Source: Dastarcus helophoroides
Lineage: Eukaryota; Arthropoda; Insecta; Coleoptera; Bothrideridae
Assembly (NCBI GenBank): GCA_028583605.1
Contig: CM053335.1
Coordinates: 17,048,053 to 17,112,052, forward strand
Reading direction: 5' to 3'
DNA length: 64,000 nucleotides
A program made the translations under genes and the position numbers. Shown here in pieces: positions 1-11,799 of the stretch (positions are counted from its first letter, which is position 1; each line of letters opens with the position of its first letter). The notes below the pieces were generated by a model that had not been told where the DNA came from, ran no database searches, and saw only the letters and a list, made by a program, of their open reading frames with translations.

Positions 1-159
1 ATTTGAAATCAATCCGAATGCTTGGCATACCATTTAGTTGAAGTTTATAATGAAATATACTTAAACAAAATAATTCGTCACAATCGTTTCCGCTTTTTAT
101 ACAAAACTGTTTGCTGACGTGGTTTTCCCTTCAGAGTCTAGTCTGGAAACGAAATTAAA
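1..159. other. Unassigned AT-rich sequence
   Basis: No gene, RNA or repeat structure is recognised here. It leads directly into a dispersed repeat copy. Confidence 0.5.
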
Positions 160-345
160 AAAATTGGAGACTGCCGGCAGAAGTAAAAACTTAAAACTAG
201 CAAATAACAGTGCCTGTATAGTCTAGTTCGAACCCACACTAGTAAACAAGTCAGAATATTGGAAATAGTCAGAATATTGGAACTAGTCAGAATATTGGAA
301 CTAGTCAGAATATTGGAAATAGGCAGAATATTGGAAATCGTTTAA
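160..345 (+). repeat. Dispersed repeat copy, inverted relative to 14975-15140
   Basis: The reverse complement of 14975-15140 matches this stretch in order: a GACTGCCG block, a lysine-codon-like A-rich block, a TAGTTCGAACCC-like block, then AACAAGTYAGAATATTGG. The right end of this copy has expanded into a short tandem array. Class unknown; no transposase or reverse transcriptase is visible. Confidence 0.55.
249..339 (+). repeat. 18-bp minisatellite, about 5 copies
   Basis: The unit AGTCAGAATATTGGAACT is repeated head to tail with one or two substitutions per copy. It lies in the terminal part of the dispersed repeat and appears to be a local expansion of it, since the relative near 15 kb has only one unit. 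Confidence 0.85.
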
Positions 346-1600
346 ATTTTCAAAAACCAATTATCTATATCTTATTTGTGAGAAAAAAGCCAAAGAAGAA
401 TGAACGAAGCTTCAAAGAAGCTTTTCATAAAGCTTTTGGTTTCGTTTTTTTTCGGAAGTGATTGTGTGTAGTACGCTATTTTTAAAATAAATTAATTATA
501 GCTAAAATGACTTTCCTGTCAACTTAAATATACTGTGTGGTATTTTGGGATTATTCTGGGGTATGTTGACATACATTAAGTGGAAATTCACGAAAGCTAA
601 AATACAGTAACTTTTTTTCAAAAAAAGAATAAAGCTAACGTTGGGGGGATTGTATCCTTATAACTAAATTTGCTACTAATCTAAATATTTTTCAAAGACA
701 TCTGGTTTTCCTAAATATTAAAAGCAAAAGCTCTCTCAATCTAAACTAGCGGTCTTGTATATTTCTCTAATCATGTACACATACAAATTAAGTTGAAGCG
801 TTGCCCTGATACATCAGACAGAAAAGTGCAAGGATGCGTTTGTGTACATTCGCCGCGCTTTACATGTGGCGATATTTCATAAACAAAATGACAAAAATAA
901 AGGAATTATGTCATCGACTTTAAATGGAATGGCGATCTAAACATGTCCACCGAAGATGACGTCAGGTAGTTAAAAAGGCTAATTCATAGTCATTACTTCA
1001 TGCAAACACATCTGAGGTTGAATTTGCAATGATCCTGCTGTTTTCACGCGCTTCAATCACTCTACGACAGTCTAAAGACCACTAAAAAGCTTATAATTAT
1101 TTATTCGATCAACGTAATTAGTCAACGTTTTCATTTTACACAAATAAAACAAATGTCACTGTTCTCTTCAGGACCTGCTGAGTATGGAATCAATCAAGTG
1201 ACCCCGACCACACACTATGCTAAATTGCCCAAGTCATATTTATTCTGCAAAGTCCTGGTGGTACTCGAACTCGAAACGGCTTTATGCGGCGTTTAAAAAT
1301 TAATTTTCGACTTAAAATCGCGGACCCCACAATTTGCAACCGTTACAGCTTCGGGCCAAGTATCAAGTTAAAAGTGCCGGTTAATGATTTTTTATCTAAA
1401 AGTGGATGCGCAAATTAGGTCGCATTACACCATTAAGAGACGAGTTCGAAGTTTACAAAGATAAGAATTTTGGTATCTCGTGAAGCATAATCGAGAAATG
1501 ATTAAAATCGTCTTTGGCAGCTTCTGGTCTGGTAGTAGCTGACGAAAGTAACTCGAAATTTTGAAGATTTAGTCGCATTTTTTGGTTACAATCCACTCGA
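346..1600. other. Unique sequence without recognised gene
   Basis: AT-rich unique sequence on both strands with no coding-like frame, RNA gene or tandem structure that I can support. A GATGACGTCA site near 955-964 resembles a CREB/ATF site but stands alone. Confidence 0.5.
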
Positions 1601-4590
1601 CTTTAAAGGTCATTATATAAATTAATAATTAGAGCATATAACTTGTTTTATTAATAATCTAATCTAACTAAAAGAATAAATGGAGGTAGTTTTATCTCTA
1701 AGGTCATTTTTAAGTAGTGACCTTTAAAGGTACTTTTTAAGTAATGACCTTCAAGAAGTTTTAGAGAGAGTTTAAAGGAAGTTTTAGAGTTATGTAAAGT
1801 AGTTTTAAACTTATTAAGCTTCTTGGTAATGCAGAGCAGTTTATGTATCAAGGTCATTTAAATTACATGACCTTCAAGATTACTTAAAATACATTTGTTA
1901 TTCATTTCATTCTCCAATTAAAAGAATAATATAGAGGAAGTTTTAGCTTCAAGGTCATTTTTTAGTTGCGACCTTTAAGGTCATTTAATTATATAAAATA
2001 GTTTTAAACTGTTTTAATAACACAAAGCATGATGTTTACGGCCTCCAAGGTCATTTAAAATACAAGATCATTTCAGATACATTTGCCATCCGTTTCATTA
2101 TCTAACTAAAAATACTATAGAGAAAGTTTTAAGGTCATTTTTGGTTGTGACCTTTAAGTCCTTTGGTTTTTTAAAATAGTTTTAAACTGCTTTGATAATG
2201 CAAATCAGTTGGATATTTTAAACAACCTCCAAGGATATTGAAGACATAACTGCAGGCTCTAAGGTCATTTAAATTACATGACCTTTAAGGTCATTTCAAA
2301 TACATTTGTCATTCGTTTCATTCTGGAACTAAAAATCTTTGAAAATTTTACCCTTAAGGTCATTTTTAAGTTGTGACCTTTAAGGTCATTTAGTTATGTA
2401 AAGTAATTTTAAACTGCTTTAGTAATGCAAAATAGTTTGACGTTTTAAATAACCTCCAAGTTCGTTTATTACATCATCACGACGTACAAGGTTATTTAAA
2501 ATACATGACCTTCAAGATCATTTAAAGTACACTTGCCATTCTTTTCGTTCTTTCACCAAAAATAAAATAGAGAAAGATTTAGCTTTAGGGTCGTTTTTAG
2601 TTATGACCTTTGAGGTTATTTTTAGTTGTGACCTTTAAAGTCGTTTTTTAGTTTTGACTTTTTAATGTTATTTAGTTATGTAAAATAGTTTTAAACAGCT
2701 TTAAGTCCAAAGAAGGTTTCACCCCTTTACCACATCGACAATTAAATAAATAATTACGCGATACGTATTTCGCCAGCAGAATGGCATTTTCAAGCGCACT
2801 AATCTAAAAAGATTAGCAAAAGATACATCGACGTCATCTGCATTGAGATTCAAATCGATACTACTACTACAGCTTTGGTAATACAAAGCAGTTTGATATT
2901 TTAAATGATATTTAATACATAACTGCGGGCTTCAAGGTCATTTAAAATACATGACCTTTAAGGTCATTTCAAATACACTTCTAATTCGTTTCATTCTGGA
3001 ACTAAAAAATCTTTGAAAATTTTAGCCTGAAGGTCATTTTTAAGTTGTGACCTTTAAGGTCATTTAGTTATGTAAAGTAATTTTAAACTGCTTTAAGTAA
3101 TACAAAATAGTTTAGAGCTTTTTTAAATAACCTCCAAGTTCGTTTATTACATTATTACGGCGTACAAGGTCATTTAAAATACATGACCTCCAAGGTCATT
3201 TAAGATACATGACCTTTAATAGTTATGTAAAGTACTTTTTAACTGCTCTGGTAATGCAAAGCAGTTTGACTTCCAAGTTCATTGAATACAACACTACGAC
3301 CTCCAAGATCATTTAAATTACGTGACCTTTAAAATCATTTTAGGTACATTTGCCATTCGTTTCCTTTTCTAGCTAAAAAATAATATAAAGTTTTAGTTTT
3401 AAGGTCATTTTTTATTTGTGACCTTTAGGGCCATTTTTAGATTTGACCCTTAAGGCCATTTTTTAGATTTGACCTTTAAAGCTATTTAGTTGTGTAAAAT
3501 AGTACACTTTGATAATACAAAGCAGTTTGATGTTTTACAACACTGCGGTCACCAAGGTCATTTAAAATACATGACCTTTAAGGTCATTTCAAATACATTT
3601 GACATTCGATTCATTTTCTAACTAAAAAAATAAGATATAGAAAGTTTCAGCGTGAAGGTTATTTTTAGTTGTGACCTTTAAGTCATTTTTTAGTTTTGAC
3701 CTTAAAAGTCATTTAGTTATGTAAAATAGTTTTAAACTTGATTTGGTAATTCAAAGCAGGTTGATGTTCTAAATGACCTCCAAGGATATTTAATACATAA
3801 CTACAGGCTCAAAGGTCGCTTAAAATACATTAACTTCAAGGTCATTTTAAATATATCTGTCATTCGTTTCATTCTCTGGCTATCATAAAAATGTTATAGG
3901 GAAATTTTTAGTTTTAAGGTCATTTTTAGTTGTGACCTTTAAGGTCATTTTTAGTTGTGGCCTTCAAGGTCATTTTTAGTTGTGACTTTTAAGGTCATTT
4001 AGCTATATAAATAGTTTTAAACTGCTTTGGTAATGTAAAGAAGTTGGACCTTTTAAATGACCTCCAAGGTCATGTAATACATCACTACAGCCTCCAAGAT
4101 CATTTAAAGTACATGATTTTCAAGGTAATTTCAAATACATTTGCCATGCGTTTTATTCTCTAGCTAAAAAAATAATATAGTGAAAGTTTAAGCTTCAAGG
4201 TCATTTTTCCGTAACGACCGTCAAGGTCATTTATTGATTATGACCTTTAAGGTCAATTGCTTAAAGTGAGTTTAACATTTAAGGCTGCTTTAGCAATGCA
4301 AAGCAATTTGATATATATTAAATGACCTTCAAGGTCATTACTTACCCTTAAATAGACCTTACACTCAGTTGTATCATTTTTATAACTTAAAGATTATTAC
4401 GGAAAAATGTTTCGTTTTTAGGTTGTTTAAAAGTTAACGCCAAGGTCATTTTAAAGGTCATGAACTTTGATATCGTTTCAAAATTTGCGCTGATATTTTA
4501 AGTCATCTAACTTGTACTATAATGATTTCAGACGACCTAAAGATATGTGTGTCGCAACATATCTTTAAATGACCTTAAGGCTACGATTCG
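1601..4590. repeat. Degenerate satellite rich in AGGTCA/TGACCT motifs
   Basis: Diverged units of about 200-280 bp recur, each with a marker like CAAAGCAGTTTGATRTTTTA (for example near 2200, 2423, 2880, 3513, 3753, 4028 and 4296). Dense AAGGTCATTT and TGACCTTTAAGGTCA quasi-palindromes separate the markers. By eye there are roughly 30-40 AGGTCA and a similar number of TGACCT hexamers. Units are too diverged for a recent array. No coding potential. Confidence 0.85.
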
Positions 4591-4660
4591 TATTTTTTGT
4601 AATTAAAAAAAAAGTAAGCACTAGAAACCCAAACTTAAGGGAATTTATTCGTTTAAAGGC

Positions 4661-4790
4661 ATTAAAAGCTCTAAAAAATTAAAACACAGAACTTGTCCCC
4701 TGAAACCAAGAAAAATTAAAGAACACAACAAAGGTTGCTCTAACGCGTTTCGACAGCCAAGCTGTCATCTTCAGAGAGAAATTAAAAGCT
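4661..4790 (-). mobile_element. Hammerhead-like small element, copy 1 (with flanking duplication)
   Basis: The element is 4671-4780, flanked by ATTAAAAGCT at 4661-4670 and 4781-4790. The ribozyme-like core reads on the minus strand and is intact: CTGAAGA, a GACAGC/GCTGTC hairpin, GAAA, CGCGTT, then AGAGCAACC pairing back to TTTCTCT. The end distal to the core is truncated relative to the copy at 33069-33208. Confidence 0.8.
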
Positions 4791-6348
4791 TTCTTTCGAT
4801 TCTCCCAAATTGTTCGTCTTCTGTCTGGAATTTTTTCCTAAAATTTCGATTTTTATTTGGAAATTTCGACTGTCAAAATTTCTACCTTTTTAACATTTCG
4901 AGCGAACCTAAGCTAACCTTCGCTTAATCCTTAATTGCAAAATTTTGACTTCTGTTCAAATTTTCAATATTTTTGTTGAAAATACATTTCTGTGAATTCC
5001 ATCATTTTCTCAATATTTGGAACTCTTAATTTTTTCTCAAAATGTCGAATCAAACAACTTTTCATCTTTTCCTGGAAGTTTATCTCAGAATTTACGCTTC
5101 TTTCCAATATTTAATCTTTTTTCAAAATTTCAAAATGTTTCTCTTAAAATTTCGTTAATTACCTCTAACTTTTACTTTTTTTTTAAATTTTGTTGAATTT
5201 ATATTTCGAAATTTTGACTTTTTTTTAAATTCAAACCTTTTAGAAAAATTTCGTCTTTTACCAAAGTTTTGAATTTTCAAAATTTTTTCGCTATTTATCG
5301 CGAATTGAAACTTCCAATTTTTACTGTCTTTATGAAATATCAACTTTACGCTGTAAATTCAGAAAATTTGGAATTCGAAATATTCTTTAATTTTCGCCTT
5401 TGAACGCGGAACTTGTTTTCGAAATTTCGTATTAAAATTATGATTTGTTTTAAAAATTTCGACATTTGAATTCATTTCGGGTTTAACTTGAAATTGTTGT
5501 TGCCATTTCTCTAATTTTCTTTTATTAATGTTTTTTTTTTTCGTTAATGCAGCATCAATATTAAACCAAATATTTGCTATATTTCGTTCCCTAACCGAGA
5601 CAAATTAGAAATGTGTTCGAATATTTTGAACCGTATTTAAGAGCCTACAGTAAAATTCAAGAAAATTAAACTTAGAAAAAAAATTATTGGCTCAAATCCA
5701 ATAGGATTGTTTTCATTAATGAGAGAAATTTAAAAGCAGCAGCAATCAAGATATATCGATAAAATCCAAACGTCGATTCGTTATAATTTGCTACATAGGG
5801 CTGGGGGTAATCAAAACCGTGTTTTTGACAGGTACACATGTAAAAACTAAGAAAATTCGTGACATCGAGGTAAAGACGAAAATCATTGGCGTCAATCCAA
5901 GAAGATAAACTTTAATCATTTTCGATATTTCAGCACAACAGCGATATTAAGTCGAGCAATTGCAGAATGTTTTAAATTTCTAGGCGATTTGTTTTTTGAA
6001 CTATTCGCAGAACATGGTTTATTTATATTTATAAAGTTGTAAATCCTATAAGAGAAAGACGTAAAACACATAACTCTTAGCGCTTTTAGATTAGTCAAGT
6101 CGGGTATTTTAAGAACTTTTATTGTGATTGTATGGATTACATTTCGATCTGATGTCCATATGGTGAAATCACATAATAAGAAGGAAGCGAAGTTGTTAAA
6201 TTTCGATTAATTTTCATTATAATTGATATGAAATGTCACTGACATTTAAGATGTTGCATATTTCGATAATTGTATAATTCCACGTAAAAAACTTTTAATG
6301 GAACACTTTGGACTTCTCGCTTCATTTTGCCCTCTACTACTTTGATAT
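4791..6348. other. AT-rich sequence, no recognised gene
   Basis: Low-complexity AAATTTCG-type sequence up to about 5530, then unique sequence. Two diverged relatives about 200 bp apart (near 5650-5760 and 5845-5955) share an AAATYATTGGCKCAATCCAA block, an old local duplication. Short frames are open only by chance. Confidence 0.5.
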
Positions 6349-6691
6349 TGTAACAAAATGTAATTATAAAGTTTAGTTGGGAAATTTCGAGAAAATTTAA
6401 TAAGGGGAAGCGGCCGCGATAATAAATTAAACGGCAGATAAGCGCTCCAGAAATTTCGGCAAACGATAAACCCTTTCTGCTGGATTTTTCTAGAACCCGA
6501 ATCGGGATCTATATATGGTGGGTCCGGTCGAGTTTCCCGCAGTTATTTTGTTAGGTGGCTGTTAGAAGTCAATGAATTAAGTCAATGAATGAAGTATTAG
6601 TGAATTACAATTGTTGTGTTCCGGAATCAGTTGGAAATAAAGTGGGTACAATTCACGGCGTATTAATTATTCGAACCGATAACGCGCAACA
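6349..6691 (+). mobile_element. Solo LTR of a retrotransposon, copy A
   Basis: It begins TGTAACAAAATG and ends CGCGCAACA, and aligns along its whole length with 15870-16180. Internal promoter features: TTCTAGAA at 6488-6495 (heat-shock-element core), a TATATAT box at about 6510, and AATAAA at 6636-6641. No gag/pol sequence is present on either side, so this is a solo LTR. A clean target duplication is not certain here (GATAT occurs on both sides but offset). Confidence 0.75.
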
Positions 6692-8039
6692 TTGATATGA
6701 GCAGATCTTTTAAAACAACGTTTATAGTTTTTTGAATAAGTTTACTTGGGGTAAATTTAATTTAAAAATTATTCTGAATAGAACTTTATTTCTATCAAAA
6801 GTTATCCTAATAAAACTTTTATTTTAACGTTAACATATGGTGGTGGAGTTTGTAAGATGCGTTCCTACGAAATCAATCGTTAATAAATCATGAAGATTTG
6901 CTTTATGGTTTGAGCGATAGCACCGGGACGTTTGACGTTTATACAAGTAATAAAATTGTAAATATAATAAGATTAAGTAACCATAAGGTCGAAGACAAGC
7001 CAATTTATAATCCTGTCGCACCAGTCGAGCCGTTTCGTTATTTCTTTTATTTCAGCAAACGCGGCCCAACAGAGAGTCGAGTTATTAAACGTATCAGCTG
7101 AGATACGCATCATCAATTTAGAGATTCTGCAATTATTATAACTGTTTAGCGCATACGTCTCTATATAAATCTTAAAAAGCAATTTAAAAAGTCCTCTCCT
7201 TCGGCGAAGATTTCATAAAGTAGGAAGATCCAGGTGATTGCATCCCGCGTGTTCAAATTAACTTTTGACCTGATCCTCTGAAATCGATTATCAGGACCGC
7301 ATTATGGATTTTTCGAAATTGTTCTTCGATAAGATTTCGAGATTTTTAAAGTAAGGACTACTTTGGGTGCGTTGAGCGATTTTGGAAATTTTGAAAATAG
7401 TTGACGAAGAAAGAACCAAAGAAATAAAATATTCTCAAACGTTCGAATTTAAAGTCGAAAAAATCGAACTCGGAACTTGAAATTTTTGAAGAAAAATAAA
7501 TCGATTTTCAGTTTTTCATGTGGATGGTTGTATTTTTAAGTTGCTCGGTTGTGTAATAAATAATAAAATAAAATGGTATTAATGAACGTTTAGATTTCAT
7601 TGACACAATAAAGCGATGGTATGTGAAGAGTCTAATTAATATGACTTTTAGGCCATCTGCGATAATTTCCTGCCCCGGTCAACGATTAGAATATCACAGA
7701 AAGCTTTGACGGCTTGTTCACATAACACACAAAACACAAACGCTTCATTGAAAACAGCCGTCTTTATAACCTTCTCAACCTCAGATCATTTGTAAATACG
7801 ACACTACCAACTGGATTTATTGTCTATGACGGCAACAGGTTTCCTTATTTTGTAAGTAGTCCTATGCAGACAGGACGGATAAATCGAAAGTGTAATAGAG
7901 TAGCTATTAAAGGAAGAGTAATTTATCCATACATTGCTTAAATTCGTCAAGGATTAGAAACATAAGCTTGTGAAAAGTTTAACAGCTTTGAGAGTCAGAG
8001 GATTCCTCCTTCCTTACTGTACCTGTGGTCAAATATTTC
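6692..8039. other. Unique sequence without recognised gene
   Basis: Several short overlapping frames occur on both strands around 6830-7182, but none has recognisable domains or supporting splice structure. No RNA gene seen. Confidence 0.5.
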
Positions 8040-8210
8040 ATTTAAATAATAAAAAATTGAAATACAAATCTTGTCCCCTGAAACCAAGAAAGATTAAAAA
8101 TACAACAAAGGCTGCTCTAACGCGTTTCGACAGCCAAGCTATCATCTTGAGAGAGATACAATTTTTGAAGGTACCCAAGGTCCAATCTGTTCTACCAAAA
8201 TTTAAATAAT
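8040..8210 (-). mobile_element. Hammerhead-like small element, copy 2
   Basis: The element is 8051-8199 between ATTTAAATAAT duplications (8040-8050, 8200-8210). The left part carries a degenerate core on the minus strand (CTCAAGA instead of CTGAAGA). The right part is the distal tail of the element in inverted orientation, ending TTCTACCAAA. It is therefore a partial fold-back. Confidence 0.75.
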
Positions 8211-8330
8211 CATTAAATCTTGTCAAACATTAATCAAATCTTGTCAAACATTTATCAAATCTTGTCAAACATTAATCAAATCTTGTCAAACGTAAATCTA
8301 CAAATCTTATCAAATATTAATCAAACATTA
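8211..8330 (+). repeat. 21-bp minisatellite, about 5 copies
   Basis: The unit AATCTTGTCAAACATTAATCA is repeated head to tail, decaying on the right. It directly adjoins the preceding element and overlaps the stop codon of the ORF at 8321-8683. Confidence 0.85.
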
Positions 8331-8683
8331 ACGGCTTTGTCTATAACATCTACCAACAGATAAATTCCCTGGCGTGTCACGTATATGTCGTATTTTTCAA
8401 GAGCTATCTCCTTTGAAGACGACTGGTGGAAACTAGAGGGAGACGGCAGATCGCAATAGAACGTTCCCTTTGCGAATTTTACCCATTTAATCGACCCCGA
8501 ACGAGTTAAAAATATGTATACGGACTCACATAAGTCACTATTTCGATTTTTTCTAGAAGTTGTTGCAGTGTTTTTAAAATGAATTCTAACTGAATATGGC
8601 AAAGTTTGTATGTTAGACGAAGTTTCGGAACTATCACTGTATAAAATACGCAGACGAAATTGCTGGGGTCCATAAGTCTTCAA
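8321..8683 (-). CDS. Orphan open frame of about 120 codons, function unknown
   Basis: A minus-strand frame stays open for about 120 codons in otherwise unique sequence, with mixed, protein-like composition (serine-rich segments such as SDSSETSS and a hydrophobic C-terminal stretch GIYLLVDVID). It has no ATG at its 5' end: the first start-like codon is TTG, and the frame enters directly from the 28-bp array. It could be the last exon of a gene whose acceptor is the TTTTTATTGAAG at the edge, a relic of a coding sequence or element, or chance. I do not recognise the family. The stop (TGA, 8321-8323) falls in the minisatellite. Confidence 0.3.
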   Translation of the reverse strand: MKTYGPQQFRLRILYSDSSETSSNIQTLPYSVRIHFKNTATTSRKNRNSDLCESVYIFLTRSGSIKWVKFAKGTFYCDLPSPSSFHQSSSKEIALEKYDIYVTRQGIYLLVDVIDKAVNV

Positions 8684-10708
8684 TAAAAAGTGAGCTACGG
8701 TTAGTCTTTCAAAAAAAAAAGCGAGCTGAAGTTAATCTTCAATAAAAAGCGAGCTACAGTTAGTCTTCAACGAAAAGTGAGCTACAGTTAGTCTTCAATG
8801 AAAAGTGAGCTACAGTTAGTCTTCTGTAAAAAGTGAGCTACGGTTAATCTTCAATAAAAAGCGAGCTAAAGTTAGTCTGCAACGAAAAGTGAGCTACAGT
8901 TAGTCTTCAATGAAAAATGAGCTACAGTTAGTCTTCAATGAAAAGTGAGCTACAGTTAGTCTTCAATGAAAAGTGAGCTACAGTTAGTCTCCAACGAAAA
9001 GTGAGCAACAGTTAGTCTTTAATGAAAAATGAGCTACAGTTAGTCTTCAACGAAAAGTTAGCTACAATTAGTCTTCAATGAAAAATGAGCTACGGTTAGT
9101 CTTCAATAAAAAGCGAGCTACAGTTAGTCTCCAACGAAAAGTGAGCTACAGTTAGTCTTCAATGAAAAATGAGCTACAGTTAGTCTTCAAAAAAAAGCGA
9201 GTTACAGTTAGTCTTCAACGAAAAGTGAGCTACAGTTAGTCTTCAATGAAAAATGAGCTGCAGTTAGTCTTCAATGAAAAGTGAGCTACAGTTAGTCTTC
9301 AATGAAAAGCGAACTACAGTTAGTCTCCAACGAAAAGTGAGCAACAGTTAGTCTTTAATGAAAAATGAGCTACAGTTAGTCTTCAATGAAAAACGAGCTA
9401 CAGTTAGTCTCCAACGAAAAGTGAGCAACAGTTAGTCTTCAATGAAAAATGAGCTACAGTTAATCTCCAACGAAAAGTGAGCTACAGTTAGCCTTCAATG
9501 AAAAATGAGCTACAGTTAGTCTTCAATGAAAAGCGAGCTACAGTTAGTCTTCAATGAAAAATGAGCTACAGTTAGTCTTCAATGAAAAGCGAGCTACAGT
9601 TAGCCTTCAATGAAAAATGAGCTGATGAGCTGTAGTTAGTCTTCAGTAAAAAGTGAGCTACGGTTAGTCTTCAATAAAAAGCGAGCTACGGTTAGTCTCC
9701 AACGAAAAGTGAGCTACAGTTAGTCTTCAATGAAAAATGAGCTGATGAGCTGTAGTTAGTCTTCAGTAAAAAGTGAGCTACAGTTAGTCTTCAAAAAAAA
9801 GCGAGTTACAGTTAGTCTCCAACGAAAAGTGAGCTACAGTTAGCTTCAATGAAAAATGAGCTACAGTTAGTCTTCAATGAAAAGTGAGCTACAGTTAGTC
9901 TTCAATGAAAAGCGAGCTACAGTTAGTCTCCAACGAAAATTGAGCAACATTTAGTCTTTAATAAAAAATGAGCTACAGTTAGTCTTCAACGAAAAGTTAG
10001 CTACAATTAGTCTTTAATGAAAAGTGAGCTACAGTTAGTCTTCAATGAAAAGCGAGCTACAGTTAGTCTCCAACGAAAAGTGAGCAACAGTTAAGTCTTC
10101 AATGAAAAATGAGCTATAGTTAATCTTCAGTAAAAAGTGAGCTACGGTTAGTCTTCAATAAAAAAGGAGCTACAGTTAGTCTCCAACGAAAAGTGAGCTA
10201 CAGTTAGTCTTCAATGAAAAGTGAGCTACAGTTAGTCTTCAATGAAAAGCGAGCTACAGTTAGTCTCCAACGAAAAGTGAGCAACATTTAGTCTTCAATG
10301 AAAAATGAGCTATAGTTAATCTTCAGTAAAAAGTGAGCTACGGTTAGTCTTCAATAAAAAAGGAGCTACAGTTAGTCTCCAACGAAAAGTGAGCTACAGT
10401 TAGTCTTCAATGAAAAGTGAGCTACAGTTAGTCTTCAATGAAAAACGAGCTACAGTTAGTCTCCAACGAAAATTGAGCAACAGTTAGTCTTCAATGAAAA
10501 ATGAGCTACAGTTAATCTTCAATGAAAAGTGAGCTACAGTTAGTCTCCAACGAAAAGTAAGCTACAGTTAGTCTTCAATGAAAAATGAACTACAGTTAGT
10601 CTCTAACGAAAAGTTAGCTACAATTAATCTTCAATGAAAAATGAGCTACTGTTAGTCTCCAATGAAAAGTGTGCTACAGTTACTCTTCAATAAAAAGTGA
10701 GCTACAGA
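8684..10708 (+). repeat. 28-bp tandem array, about 70 copies
   Basis: The unit CTACAGTTAGTCTTCAATGA plus AAAGTGAG is repeated for about 2 kb. Variants alternate in blocks (TCTTCAATGAAAA versus CTCCAACGAAAA; GTGAG, ATGAG, GCGAG), which gives visible higher-order copying. Repeats are contiguous, without spacers. The leftmost unit merges into the edge of the adjacent minus-strand ORF, sharing CTTTTTATTGAAGACT on that strand. Confidence 0.95.
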
Positions 10709-11379
10709 ATTATATAAAAGGGTAGACTGAATAATAAGCAACGAGATAAAGTTATTGTCGCCTTGTACTTGCTGTACGCCCACCATTTTATGACAACATC
10801 ACTACCCACACTTGTTTCTTTTTTCGTACTTGAAGGCTCCTCTACGGTGTATTTTCATAAGAAAATGTCAAATTCGGAAGTTAAATTAACCTTTTATTAT
10901 TTACGCCTGAATGCATATAATAATTACCATAAACTATGAGTAGGCCCATAGATAGATAATTCGACACGCATTACGCATTCATACACTTATAGACTGCTGA
11001 TCTAGAGAGAGTTTTATGTATAAAAATACGTAAATAAATTTGAATTTGTTTAAATTTGTTTCACGCTAATTTGTATCTTAGGCTGACATTTTATTATCGC
11101 CTTTGATAGGCAGTTAAAGAAAAAAAATCGAAATCATAATTTTAACGCCAACATTTGAGAAAAAAATGGAAATTTCGACATCAAGTTTTCCTAACAAAAA
11201 CGTCCCTTAAACAAAAAAGTAGTTTTCTTTAAATTAGTTGATATTCAGTAAAGTTTAATAGTTATGAATTTAAATTAGTTTTCTTTTGTAGTAGAGTTAA
11301 ATGTAATGATACATAAATATAAGTGCTGGGCTGTCAGTTGGATCTCTAATCCCACTTCTGAAATTATAGTAGAGTAAAA
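10709..11379. other. Unique sequence without recognised gene
   Basis: AT-rich single-copy sequence; nothing supported beyond a TATATAAAAG string at the array edge (about 10712-10721). Confidence 0.5.
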
Positions 11380-11465
11380 AATGTGTGATCAGCGACTGGG
11401 GATCGAACCCAGAAATTTCATGTTAGAGGCTAACTTCTTAATCACGGAACCGTCGTCGCCACCAC
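11380..11465 (-). ncRNA. tRNA-like sequence, probably a SINE head or tRNA relic
   Basis: On the minus strand there is a perfect T arm (CTGGG TTCGATC CCCAG) with a pol III B-box GGTTCGATCCC at 11399-11409. Upstream is an A-box-like CGGTTCCGTGATTAAG. The anticodon arm does not fold into a normal 5-bp stem with 7-nt loop, and the acceptor strands pair poorly, so it is not a functional tRNA gene. A tRNA-derived SINE head reading leftward is the simplest explanation. Confidence 0.45.
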
Positions 11466-11799
11466 TACTTTCAACCCTAATCATTCACTTCACGTATCGT
11501 ACACTCGGTATCTGCTACATTTTAAATTCTATATTTCCAGGACGTTTCGATTTTTTATTTTTAAATTTTTTAATGTTTAGTTTTTTTGTTTGAACTTTTT
11601 TTAAAATTTATTTCCAATTTGAGTTTTCCATTTTAAACTCGACATTCTAGATAATCAAAATTCAGAATCTCAGCTTTTTTCTTTGTCTACGAGTCGTAGT
11701 TGTTGAGGATTTGGCAGCGTGTTTCCTTTACAGATTTATCCTAATCCTACAATTCGACGTCAGAAAGTCTTTCAGGAATGAATCACGGTACACTCAACT
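11466..11799. other. Unassigned sequence with repeat fragment
   Basis: No gene. The right end (about 11760-11820) is the reverse complement of 14325-14375 (CTTGAAGAGTCTGCA block followed by GTGTACC-GATTCA). Confidence 0.5.

Noticed and set aside
6830..7182. Overlapping frames on both strands as a coding region
   Set aside because: Short, mutually overlapping, with no recognised domain; probably chance openness in single-copy DNA.
8684..10708. CRISPR-like array
   Set aside because: The 28-bp units are contiguous with no unique spacers, no cas genes are present, and the genome is eukaryotic.
11380..11465. Functional tRNA gene
   Set aside because: The T arm and B-box are good, but the anticodon arm and acceptor stem do not fold as a tRNA; listed only as a tRNA-like relic.
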